Source: Candidatus Gastranaerophilales bacterium (GTDB lineage: Bacteria > Cyanobacteriota > Vampirovibrionia > Gastranaerophilales > Gastranaerophilaceae). Taken from it: DNA of 59,621 bases. The notes under the pieces are model-generated. The model saw only the letters and a list, made by a program, of their open reading frames with translations, ran no database searches and was not told the origin of the DNA. Where the stretch lies: contig CALUYZ010000010.1 of assembly GCA_944325175.1 (NCBI GenBank), forward strand, positions 1 to 59,621. Reading direction: 5' to 3'. A program made the translations under genes and the position numbers. Shown piece after piece: positions 41,843-49,212 of the stretch; within the stretch, counting starts at the first letter, position 1; each line of letters begins with the position of its first letter.

Positions 41843-43456
41843 ATGGAATTATTTTCATTTGCGGGCATGATTTTTCTTATCATTGTGTTTGGTGCGCTTG
41901 TTTTTGCTGCAAGCAGATACCAAAGATGTCCTTCAAACAAAGTTATTGTTGTTTATGGTAAAATAGCCGGTTCTGCCACGGCAAGGTGTGTTCATGGCGG
42001 CGGTGTTTTTGTTTGGCCTTTAATTCAAGATTACAGCGTTTTGTCATTAGAACCCATGACAACAGATATTGATCTTCGTGGCGCATTATCCAAAGGAAAC
42101 ATAAGGGTAGCTGTTCCTGCAACATTTACATTTGCAGTTTCAACAAACCCTAAATTGTTGCAAAATGCCGCAGAAAGGCTTCTTATGAGCGATAAGAAAA
42201 CAATCATTTCTATGGCATCAGATATTATTTTGGGTCAATTAAGGCTTGTTATTGCAACTTTGTCTATTGAAGAAATTAACCAAGACAGAGAAAAATTTAT
42301 GGAACAAATTAACATAAATGTTGATGCCGAGTTAAATAAATTGGGCTTATCCGTTATTAACGTAAACATTCGAGATATAACAGATGAATCAGGCTATATC
42401 GATGCAATCGGTAAAAAAGCAGCAGCTGAAGCTATAAACAAAGCAAAAGTTGAAGTTGCTCAACAAGAAAAATTAGGTTCAATCGGTGAAGCTGACCAAA
42501 ACAGGGAAAAAGAAGTTCAAGTTGCAAACCAAAAAGCGCAAACTCAAATCGGGCAAGCAAATGCAGAAAAAGAACAAAGAATTCAAACTGCACAACTTGA
42601 AGCTCAAGCTGTTGAAGGCGAAAACATTTCAAAAGCAAATATTGCTGAATACAACGCAACTTTAGCAGTTAAACAGGCAGAAGCTCTGAAACTTGGTGAA
42701 GTTGCAAAAGCAAACGCAGAACGTGACATTTTAATTGCTCAAAAAGAACAAGAAGAAGCAAGACTTAAAAAAGAAGAACTTGCCGAACAAGAAGTTGAAA
42801 AATTAAAAATTCAAGTTGAAGCAGATGCTGAAGCTGAAAGATTAAGAAGAATTGCAAACGGTGAAGCAGACGCTATTAAAGCAAAATATTTTGCAGAAGC
42901 AGAAGGTGTTAAAGCTGTTTTAGAAGCTAAAGCCGCAGGTTATGACAGGTTGGTTGCAATATCAAATAATAAACCTGAAATTGCTACAAGCTTTTTGATG
43001 ATTGAAAAAATTGAAGATATTGTTGCAAAACAAGTTGAAGCAATTAAAAATATTAAATTCGATAAAATTACCGTTTGGGATGGCGGTTCAGGCACAGGAA
43101 ACGGTTCTACAACGGCAAATTTTATGAAAGAATTAATTAAAGCGCTTCCTGCAATGCATGACCTTGCAAGCCAAGCAGGAATTGAACTTCCAAGAATTTT
43201 AGGTAAAGTTGATAATTGCATTGAAGATAATGCAGTTGATGCAACATCTCAAAAAATCGAAGAAGGCGAAATAAAAGATTCTAAAGACGGTTCAAAAACA
43301 GTTTTATGCCCGCATTGTAAAGCCAAATACAAAGCAAGAGTAAATGAAAACGGCGAAACTGTAATTGCAGGCTTCAATGATATTGACCCTAACTTAGAAG
43401 GTCAGCAAATTTATTGTATTAAATGCGGCACAAAATTTACTGTTCCAAAATCATAA
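41843..43456 (+). CDS. Flotillin-like SPFH protein with C-terminal zinc ribbon
   Basis: The 537-residue protein has one N-terminal membrane helix (about 5-25), an SPFH domain (about 30-200) and a long Ala/Glu-rich coiled coil (about 200-390), all typical of YqiK/flotillin proteins that organise membrane rafts. The final 50 residues differ from ordinary flotillins: CPHCKAKYKAR and YCIKCGTKFTV give two CxxC pairs, a zinc-ribbon-like module. It follows the NfeD gene by seven bases, the usual partner. A strong terminator follows at 43476. Confidence 0.9.
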   Translation: MELFSFAGMIFLIIVFGALVFAASRYQRCPSNKVIVVYGKIAGSATARCVHGGGVFVWPLIQDYSVLSLEPMTTDIDLRGALSKGNIRVAVPATFTFAVSTNPKLLQNAAERLLMSDKKTIISMASDIILGQLRLVIATLSIEEINQDREKFMEQININVDAELNKLGLSVINVNIRDITDESGYIDAIGKKAAAEAINKAKVEVAQQEKLGSIGEADQNREKEVQVANQKAQTQIGQANAEKEQRIQTAQLEAQAVEGENISKANIAEYNATLAVKQAEALKLGEVAKANAERDILIAQKEQEEARLKKEELAEQEVEKLKIQVEADAEAERLRRIANGEADAIKAKYFAEAEGVKAVLEAKAAGYDRLVAISNNKPEIATSFLMIEKIEDIVAKQVEAIKNIKFDKITVWDGGSGTGNGSTTANFMKELIKALPAMHDLASQAGIELPRILGKVDNCIEDNAVDATSQKIEEGEIKDSKDGSKTVLCPHCKAKYKARVNENGETVIAGFNDIDPNLEGQQIYCIKCGTKFTVPKS

Positions 43457-43475
43457 TTCATGATTACCTTATTAA

Positions 43476-43513
43476 AAAATCACGCTCTTAAATTATTTTA
43501 GGAGCGTGATTTT
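43476..43513 (+). terminator. Rho-independent terminator after the flotillin gene
   Basis: AAAATCACGCTC and GAGCGTGATTTT form a perfect 12-pair stem around a 14-base loop, followed by T residues. The next promoter's -10 box (43519) lies immediately behind it. Confidence 0.9.
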
Positions 43514-43518
43514 AATTG

Positions 43519-43524
43519 TATAAT
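43519..43524 (+). promoter_or_regulatory. -10 box with leaderless spacing for the DUF4145-like gene
   Basis: TATAAT is followed by six bases and ATG at 43531, with a TG directly in front. The promoter directly abuts the upstream terminator. Confidence 0.6.
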
Positions 43525-43530
43525 CATTTT

Positions 43531-44271
43531 ATGACATCAAATTTTGAATTTTTAAAAAATAAAGATAAAAAACTTTTTAATATAATAGATGATGCCGAAA
43601 AGCTTTATAGAGACGGCTATTTTGAGCAAACAATCGCACAAACAAGAAAGTTTGCGGAAATAATGGCAAAAAACGTTCTTGGAATAAGAAGAACAACAGA
43701 AGAAACATTTGATGAGGTTTTAGGCACCCTAAAAGATATTATGGGTGAAAACCCGGTTGAAAAAGAATTTTTGGATGATATGTATTTCTTAAAAAAACAG
43801 GGAAATTTAGCAGTCCACGATAGCGCCACTCCCTTAAACGGCAACATTGCCCTTGAATGTCTTCAAAGGGCGTTTGAAGCTTCTTTAAATTATGCGGTTA
43901 AAAACGGTGCAAATAAGAAAATTTTAAACAGTCATTACAGCATAGACCTTTTAATGACCGGAAAAACCTATAAATTCAGCGAAAAATATCAAAAAATAAG
44001 AGAAGAAGAAAACGAAGACCTAAAAAAAGAAGTTAAAAATATAGCTGAATTTGCCAAAAATACCAATGAAAACAAAGTTTTAAAGGCAGATTTTAAAAAG
44101 AAAAAAGTAATCAGGAATAAAAAAACAAAAACAAAAAAAGAATCAAAAGCTAAAAATGAGAAAACCCAAAATCAAGCAGTTAAAAAAAGCGATTTTCTTT
44201 TTTATGGCATTATTTTTGGTGTTATTTTTGTTTTATTTGTTAATATAATTTTATTCATTCTGCCGTTTTAA
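43531..44271 (+). CDS. DUF4145 (HEPN-like) protein with C-terminal membrane anchor
   Basis: The 246-residue protein (start ATG at 43531; a TTG at 43516 in frame is inside the promoter region and is rejected) has an N-terminal DUF4145-type helical domain with AEKLYRDGYFEQTIAQTRKF and KKQGNLAVHD, a Lys-rich linker (about 175-215) and a C-terminal transmembrane helix (about 220-244). DUF4145 and HEPN domains occur in RNA-binding and defence proteins, but the family also has other roles. It lacks the HEPN RxxxxH catalytic motif at a clear position. It precedes a TPR gene by 12 bases. Confidence 0.7.
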   Translation: MTSNFEFLKNKDKKLFNIIDDAEKLYRDGYFEQTIAQTRKFAEIMAKNVLGIRRTTEETFDEVLGTLKDIMGENPVEKEFLDDMYFLKKQGNLAVHDSATPLNGNIALECLQRAFEASLNYAVKNGANKKILNSHYSIDLLMTGKTYKFSEKYQKIREEENEDLKKEVKNIAEFAKNTNENKVLKADFKKKKVIRNKKTKTKKESKAKNEKTQNQAVKKSDFLFYGIIFGVIFVLFVNIILFILPF

Positions 44272-44283
44272 AAGGATAAAAAT

Positions 44284-44775
44284 ATGGAAGAAAATTTTCA
44301 GTATAAGTTTTATTTAGATGAAGCAATCAGCGATTTTTATAAGGGCAAGTTCGATGATGCTATTTTAAAATTAGATAAATCAATAGAAATTAAAAACGAT
44401 TTTGAAGTTTCGTATTTTTACCGTGCAGCTTGCTATCAAGCACTTGAAAAGTGGGATGATGCAATGCTTGATTATACAAAAGCCATTCAATTAAACCCTA
44501 AAATGACAGATGCCTATTATAATAGGGCAAGAATTATACTAACAAGAAAAGATATTCAAAACCCAAAAATTGAAAATGCGGTTAACGACCTTGAAATGGC
44601 GCTTTCATTAGACAATAAATTTATAGATGCCTTATTTGCAATGGCTGCAGCTAAAAAGAAGCAGGGAAAATATAATGAAGCCTTATCTTATCTTGATAAA
44701 TTGCTTGAAATAGAGCCTGATGCAATAAATGCAAAAGCCCTGAAAAAACTTTTAATTCAAAAATATATAAATTAA
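44284..44775 (+). CDS. Cytoplasmic TPR-repeat protein
   Basis: The 163 residues are made of about four tetratricopeptide repeats, for example YFYRAACYQALEKWDDAMLD, YYNRARIILTRKDIQNP and ALSYLDKLLEIEPDAIN. There is no signal peptide, so it acts inside the cell as a binding scaffold. An AAAGGA ribosome site at nine-base spacing supports the start. It follows the membrane-anchored gene by 12 bases and overlaps the convergent transglycosylase gene by four bases. Confidence 0.88.
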   Translation: MEENFQYKFYLDEAISDFYKGKFDDAILKLDKSIEIKNDFEVSYFYRAACYQALEKWDDAMLDYTKAIQLNPKMTDAYYNRARIILTRKDIQNPKIENAVNDLEMALSLDNKFIDALFAMAAAKKKQGKYNEALSYLDKLLEIEPDAINAKALKKLLIQKYIN

Positions 44776-46733
44776 ATTTTTATTTTTTCATAAGTTAAAA
44801 GGTAGTTCCAATAGGCGGTATAAACCTTTTTAATATAGTTTTTTGTTTCAAAATAAGGTATGCTTTCCGCTAAAACATCCATTGAATTTCCTTTGTGTTC
44901 ATCAAGCCACTTTTTGACGGCATTTGGACCTGAATTATATGATAAAACACACAATGGCTCATTATCTAAAAATTCGTTCATTAAATATTTAAAATAAGAG
45001 GTTCCTAAAATGATATTTAATTTTTCATTCTGCAATTCTTCAATACTAAAACTTTTGCCTGAAATCATTTGAGCAGTTGTCGGCATAATTTGCATTAAGC
45101 CTGTTGCGCCTACCGAACTTCTTATTTCAGGGTCAAAATGGCTTTCCTCTTTCATTAAAGCCAAAATAAGATACGGATTCAAATTTTTCTTTTTTGCTTC
45201 TTTATTTATATTTTCGCCGTAATAAATCGGATATGCCAGTTTGTATGCAACATCTCCTCTTTTTGGTGCGGTTTCAAAGCTGTTTATGTAATCTCTTGCA
45301 AGAACGCTTGATAGGGCCCTATTTCCTTTTTTATATTCAACCCAAGATGAAATTAGGGGGTTTTGAATTCTAAAATCTTCAAAACTTTTAAAATCGCCGG
45401 TCTTTGCTAAAATTTCAAAAAATTGTCTTTCTTTTTTATTTTCTTTGTTTGGGTATGGAATATAAGAATTTTTTGTAATTTTTAAATTTCTTTTGTTTGA
45501 AAAGTTTTTATCGACAAAAGTTGAATAAGCTTTATATGAATAATAGCTTTCAGGGTATTCTGCAAACAGCTTGTTTATAACTTCTTTGTAAGAATTATCA
45601 AGCATTTTCTTTTTCATAACGGCCATATAGTAATAAATGGCAGGGCTTTCATTTTTATTTTTATAAAGCGCCATATATTTTTTGCCATATTTCATTGCAA
45701 GAACTGTTTTATTGTTTTTAAAACTTTCCATAAAAAGTTCATACAAAACGCTTGAAGCCAGTTTTGACGACGGAAAACTTTCATTGAATTTAATTTTTCT
45801 TTTTATGGCCTCGTTTTCATCAACATAATTTGCGCTCAGATACAGCGCTAAACCTTTTATTCTTTCGTCTTGCGCTATTTTGTATATTTCATTTAATGAA
45901 ACCAAGGGAGAATTTGTATATTTTAAATATATTTTAATTGTTTCAAGAAGTGTTTCTTCATCAAAATTGGAATTATCAAAACTAAAGCCTTTATTTGCAA
46001 CTTTTATAATATTTCTGCCTGAATTAAGTTCGTTCAAAGTTTTAATTAAACAAACCCAAGACAAATTAATAGGCACATTTTTTAGAATGTTTATCGAATT
46101 TTTATACAGCCCGTTTTGAAGTAGGGCATCTGCTATGATTAATTTTTCATAGTCATTGGTTATAATTTCTTTATCGTTTAAAATTTCAGATATTACTTCT
46201 TTAATATATCTGCCTTTGGGCGAATATTTGATATAATCTAAAAGATATTCTTTTCTCTCTTTTTTGTTTTTTGTTATTTTGGAAAGATAATAGTTAGAGG
46301 CAATGCCATATTCTGATGTTTTATATTCGTTTTTTAAAGTTAAAAAATATTTTTTTGCATTTCTTTCATTCTTATTTTCAAAATTGATTATTGCCATGCG
46401 CCATAAAATAAAGGGTGAAATTGTTTCATTTTTTATTAATTTATTCATTAATGAATATTTTTTAAGCGCCGTTTTATAATCTTCAAGCATTTCTGCACTT
46501 TTTGCCTGTTTGTAGAGAGAGTTTAAAAATAAGGGAGAATTTGGGTAAATTTTTGAAAAATTATAATAGGCATTTTGAAAATCGTTTTTATTATAATATT
46601 CAATGCCCTGTTTATAATAAGTAGAAGAATCTTTTTTGTGGTTTAGTTGAAAAATAAACATAAACCCCACAATAAAAATAAGAAACGCTAATAAAAGCGA
46701 GCCTGTAATAATCAAAAGCTTTTTTAATTCCAT
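44772..46733 (-). CDS. slt: Soluble lytic murein transglycosylase (Slt-like)
   Basis: The enzyme cleaves peptidoglycan between MurNAc and GlcNAc with formation of anhydro ends. The 653-residue protein starts with a membrane helix (LLIITGSLLLAFLIFIVGF), followed by a long helical superhelical ring (about 40-490, TPR-like) and a C-terminal SLT domain. The catalytic ALMKEESHFDPEI contains the Glu, and GLMQIMPTTAQM, YNSGPNAV and ETKNYIKKVY are the other signature motifs. An extended TGGTATAAT lies six bases before the ATG, so the mRNA is probably leaderless. Confidence 0.93.
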   Translation of the reverse strand: MELKKLLIITGSLLLAFLIFIVGFMFIFQLNHKKDSSTYYKQGIEYYNKNDFQNAYYNFSKIYPNSPLFLNSLYKQAKSAEMLEDYKTALKKYSLMNKLIKNETISPFILWRMAIINFENKNERNAKKYFLTLKNEYKTSEYGIASNYYLSKITKNKKERKEYLLDYIKYSPKGRYIKEVISEILNDKEIITNDYEKLIIADALLQNGLYKNSINILKNVPINLSWVCLIKTLNELNSGRNIIKVANKGFSFDNSNFDEETLLETIKIYLKYTNSPLVSLNEIYKIAQDERIKGLALYLSANYVDENEAIKRKIKFNESFPSSKLASSVLYELFMESFKNNKTVLAMKYGKKYMALYKNKNESPAIYYYMAVMKKKMLDNSYKEVINKLFAEYPESYYSYKAYSTFVDKNFSNKRNLKITKNSYIPYPNKENKKERQFFEILAKTGDFKSFEDFRIQNPLISSWVEYKKGNRALSSVLARDYINSFETAPKRGDVAYKLAYPIYYGENINKEAKKKNLNPYLILALMKEESHFDPEIRSSVGATGLMQIMPTTAQMISGKSFSIEELQNEKLNIILGTSYFKYLMNEFLDNEPLCVLSYNSGPNAVKKWLDEHKGNSMDVLAESIPYFETKNYIKKVYTAYWNYLLTYEKIKI

Positions 46734-46739
46734 AAGGAA

Positions 46740-46748
46740 ATTATACCA
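46740..46748 (-). promoter_or_regulatory. Extended -10 element of slt, leaderless spacing
   Basis: Minus-strand TGGTATAAT is followed by TTCCTT and the ATG at 46733. Confidence 0.7.
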
Positions 46749-46759
46749 TGATTAAAATG

Positions 46760-47260
46760 TTATTTTTCAACTGTTAAAATAAGCTCTTCAATTTCCCTTA
46801 CAGTTGCTTCAAGCACTTTTTTTTGAATATCCGTATATAATATGTAGGGGTCTTTAAGTTTGTTTTCAACATCTTTTTTTAATATTTTTAATTTATTTGC
46901 AATTAAAAAATAAAAATCTTCTTTTTGTTTGTTGTCCAAAACATCTGATATACTTATACAAACCTTTGCATTATTTAGCATGTGGGCATTATTTTTAAAA
47001 TCAAATAAAGAAATTGTTTCTTTTAAATATTTAAGCCCAAAAGGTGTTATTTTATAAGTTTTTGATAATTTCCCACCGTCTGACATAAAGGAAGAATATT
47101 CAACACAGCCTAAATTTTCCAACCTTTTAAGGGCAGGGTTAATTGCACCTAATGAAGGGCATGAGAATATGAAAAACATTTCTTCTATTAATTTTTGAAT
47201 TTTATATATCGTGCAATCATATTTGTTTAATATGTATAAAATTAAAAGTTCAAGCATCAT
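46760..47260 (-). CDS. PadR-family transcriptional regulator
   Basis: The 166 residues have an N-terminal winged helix of PadR type (LELLILYILNKYDCTIYKIQ, ALKRLENLGCVEYS, LSKTYKITPFGLKYLKET) and a C-terminal dimerisation coiled helix. PadR proteins usually repress one adjacent gene in response to a small molecule. The nearest candidate is slt, 26 bases downstream on the same strand. An AAGGA ribosome site supports the start. Confidence 0.85.
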   Translation of the reverse strand: MMLELLILYILNKYDCTIYKIQKLIEEMFFIFSCPSLGAINPALKRLENLGCVEYSSFMSDGGKLSKTYKITPFGLKYLKETISLFDFKNNAHMLNNAKVCISISDVLDNKQKEDFYFLIANKLKILKKDVENKLKDPYILYTDIQKKVLEATVREIEELILTVEK

Positions 47261-47320
47261 TTTTTCCTTATCTTTTTATATTCTATAATTTTTCTTATAT
47301 GGTTGCAATATAAAAATAAA

Positions 47321-47343
47321 AGCGATATGGAAACCATACCGCT
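47321..47343 (-). terminator. Rho-independent terminator after the HU gene
   Basis: AGCGATATGG and CCATACCGCT form a stem with one G-T pair around AAA. On the minus strand it is followed by a T-rich tract, 29 bases after the HU stop. Confidence 0.75.
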
Positions 47344-47371
47344 TAAATTGTTTTCAAAAAATTCTAAAAAA

Positions 47372-47650
47372 CTATTTTTTGTTAACAAGTTCTTTGAATT
47401 TTTTACCGGCTGAAAATGCAGGAACTGTTTTTGCAGCAATTTTAATTTCTTTACCTGTTTGAGGGTTGCGGCCAGTTCTTGCAGCTCTTTTGCGAGCTTC
47501 AAAAGTACCAAAGCCAACTAATGTAACTTTTTGACCTTTTGAAACTGATTTTTGTACTGTTTCGATGAAGCTGTTTAAAACTTCAACTGCTTCTTTTTGT
47601 GTAACTTTTGCTTTTTTAGCAACTTCTTGTACTAATTCTTCTTTGTTCAT
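47372..47650 (-). CDS. hup: DNA-binding protein HU
   Basis: HU is a dimeric nucleoid protein that bends DNA without sequence preference. The 92 residues have the usual form: N-terminal MNKEELVQEVAKKAKVT and the beta-arm motif GFGTFEARKRAARTGRNPQTG with the Pro residue that intercalates. The start carries a good AGGGG-type ribosome site. It is monocistronic with its own terminator. Confidence 0.97.
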   Translation of the reverse strand: MNKEELVQEVAKKAKVTQKEAVEVLNSFIETVQKSVSKGQKVTLVGFGTFEARKRAARTGRNPQTGKEIKIAAKTVPAFSAGKKFKELVNKK

Positions 47651-47754
47651 TGTAGAACCCCTTTCTATATGTGTCTGATTATATTGAAATTTCTCATCTT
47701 TGGCAAGTTTTTTCTAAAAAAAATACAAAAATTATACTATTTTTATTAAAAACT

Positions 47755-47763
47755 TGTTATAAT
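47755..47763 (+). promoter_or_regulatory. Extended -10 element, leaderless spacing (47770 gene)
   Basis: TGTTATAAT is followed by TAGTAT and ATG at 47770. No ribosome site fits between. Confidence 0.7.
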
Positions 47764-47769
47764 TAGTAT

Positions 47770-48114
47770 ATGAAAAATCTTAGGTGGTATGACAAAGACA
47801 GGTATTTAAGCGCTTTTATGACGCTTCTTGAAACTTTAGATGAAAGTGTGCAATCAGAAGTTGCTCTTAACATTTTGGATGCAATTCCAAAGGTTATAAG
47901 CATGGATTGTGTTGCATTTTTAAAGATTGTTGAAGAAAACGATCCGAGAAAATACAACCGCTGGTATGACAAAAATCCCAACATCCACAAGGTTGTTGAA
48001 TCAATTCGACAACTTTCAACCGAAGAGCGTGAAATGCTTTATGTGAACATTCAAGAAATCATGCAACAATTTACAGAGCTTGATTTAACGGGGCTGAAAT
48101 TAAAAGAACAATGA
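47770..48114 (+). CDS. Small conserved-type protein with WYDK motifs
   Basis: The 114-residue helical protein begins MKNLRWYDKDRYLSAFMTLL and repeats RWYDKNPNIHKVVESI at about residue 66. No signal peptide or catalytic motif is present. Its stop overlaps the SDR gene start by four bases (ATGA). The gene starts six bases after an extended -10 element, so it is a likely leaderless mRNA. The function is unknown; coupling to the SDR is the only contextual clue. Confidence 0.75.
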   Translation: MKNLRWYDKDRYLSAFMTLLETLDESVQSEVALNILDAIPKVISMDCVAFLKIVEENDPRKYNRWYDKNPNIHKVVESIRQLSTEEREMLYVNIQEIMQQFTELDLTGLKLKEQ

Positions 48115-48809
48115 GAAAAATACTAATCACAGGCTCTTCCTCAGGCATTGGCAAAATTGCTGCAGAAAAACTAAAAGTTTCAGGATACCAAGTCTTTCAA
48201 ACGGGCAGAAAAAAACTCGATATTGAAAATTATATAAGTGTTGATCTTTCTGACCCGAAAAATGTTAATAAACTTTATAATCACGTCAAAAAAAACTTTG
48301 GCGATATTGACATACTTATAAATAATGCTGGTGAATGTGTTTATTCTCCGATAGATGAAATGAAGCTTGATGAAACCGTTCGAATTTTTAATTCAAACTT
48401 TATTTCGCATTATTATTTAACAAGTCTTGTTGTTCCTTATATGAAAAAAAATAAATTTGGAAGAATAGTTAATATAGCTTCAATTTCAGGCGTTGTTGGA
48501 GAAGCAAGCGCAAGCTTATATAGTGCTACAAAATCTGCATATTTTGGGTTTTCAAAGTCTTTGGGGTTAGAGCTTGCAGAATATAATATAACGGTTAATT
48601 CAATTTCCCCGGGCTGGGTTGAAACACCTTTAACAAACGCCGCTTTAAGCGAAGAGGAAAAAATGGTAACTCTTGATGTAATTCCTCAAAGAAGGTTTAT
48701 TGAGCCTGTCGAAATTGCTAATTTAATTAAATATTTAATTTCAGATGAGGCAAAAGGAATAACCGGTCAAAATATCAACCTTTGTGCAGGGCTTACTTGC
48801 GGTTGTTAA
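48111..48809 (+). CDS. Short-chain dehydrogenase/reductase
   Basis: The 232-residue SDR has the NAD(P)-binding TGSSSGIGK motif, NNAGE, the catalytic Ser (NIASIS) and the YSATKSAY Tyr-Lys pair, and PGWVETPL for the substrate lid. The pattern resembles FabG-like 3-oxoacyl reductases, but that subfamily is broad and the substrate is not determined. It is coupled to the upstream small gene by a four-base overlap. NADPH versus NADH preference cannot be fixed by eye. Confidence 0.88.
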   Translation: MRKILITGSSSGIGKIAAEKLKVSGYQVFQTGRKKLDIENYISVDLSDPKNVNKLYNHVKKNFGDIDILINNAGECVYSPIDEMKLDETVRIFNSNFISHYYLTSLVVPYMKKNKFGRIVNIASISGVVGEASASLYSATKSAYFGFSKSLGLELAEYNITVNSISPGWVETPLTNAALSEEEKMVTLDVIPQRRFIEPVEIANLIKYLISDEAKGITGQNINLCAGLTCGC

Positions 48810-48891
48810 TTTCAAATTTGTTACAAAACCTTCATAAAATAGCAATAAAATTTATTTAGCGGTTTTTTCAAGCTAAAATCAAATAAAAGGC

Positions 48892-48897
48892 TATAAT
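48892..48897 (+). promoter_or_regulatory. -10 box with short-leader spacing (48903 gene)
   Basis: TATAAT is followed by five bases and ATG at 48903. No ribosome site is present. Confidence 0.55.
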
Positions 48898-48902
48898 AGT
48901 TA

Positions 48903-49187
48903 ATGAAGTGTGGTTTGAATAATTCTTTTTCGAATATTAATTTCGGTTTTGGGACCGAAAGCAACTCTATGAAGAATACGAAATTGAATTTTGGAGCCGT
49001 TACGCCGCCAGATAAGCTGCCTAATGTCTCCCTTAGAGATACCATTACAAGCTATGAAAACCCCCAAGATTCAATGAAATTGGGGGGTGAAAATTCATTA
49101 AATGCGGGCAAAGTTAGCGCAGGATTGGCATTTTCTGCAATGGCTTTGTCCCTAATTTCTTTATTGCCTTTTATTCGAAAGCATTGA
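48903..49187 (+). CDS. Small protein with NFG motifs and C-terminal membrane helix
   Basis: The 94-residue protein starts MKCGLNNSFSNINFGFGTES and has a second NFG block at KLNFGAVTPP. A C-terminal hydrophobic helix (about 71-90) ends in RKH. The N-terminal half is polar and probably disordered. A similar INF-G motif occurs in the next gene. It has no recognisable domain. The predicted transcript is leaderless. Confidence 0.65.
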   Translation: MKCGLNNSFSNINFGFGTESNSMKNTKLNFGAVTPPDKLPNVSLRDTITSYENPQDSMKLGGENSLNAGKVSAGLAFSAMALSLISLLPFIRKH

Positions 49188-49212
49188 TTTTAGATTATTC
49201 AAAGGTTGAAAA

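Noticed and set aside
43516..43531. TTG start for the DUF4145-like gene
   Set aside because: The TTG lies inside the -10 region and has no ribosome site; the ATG at 43531 fits the promoter spacing.
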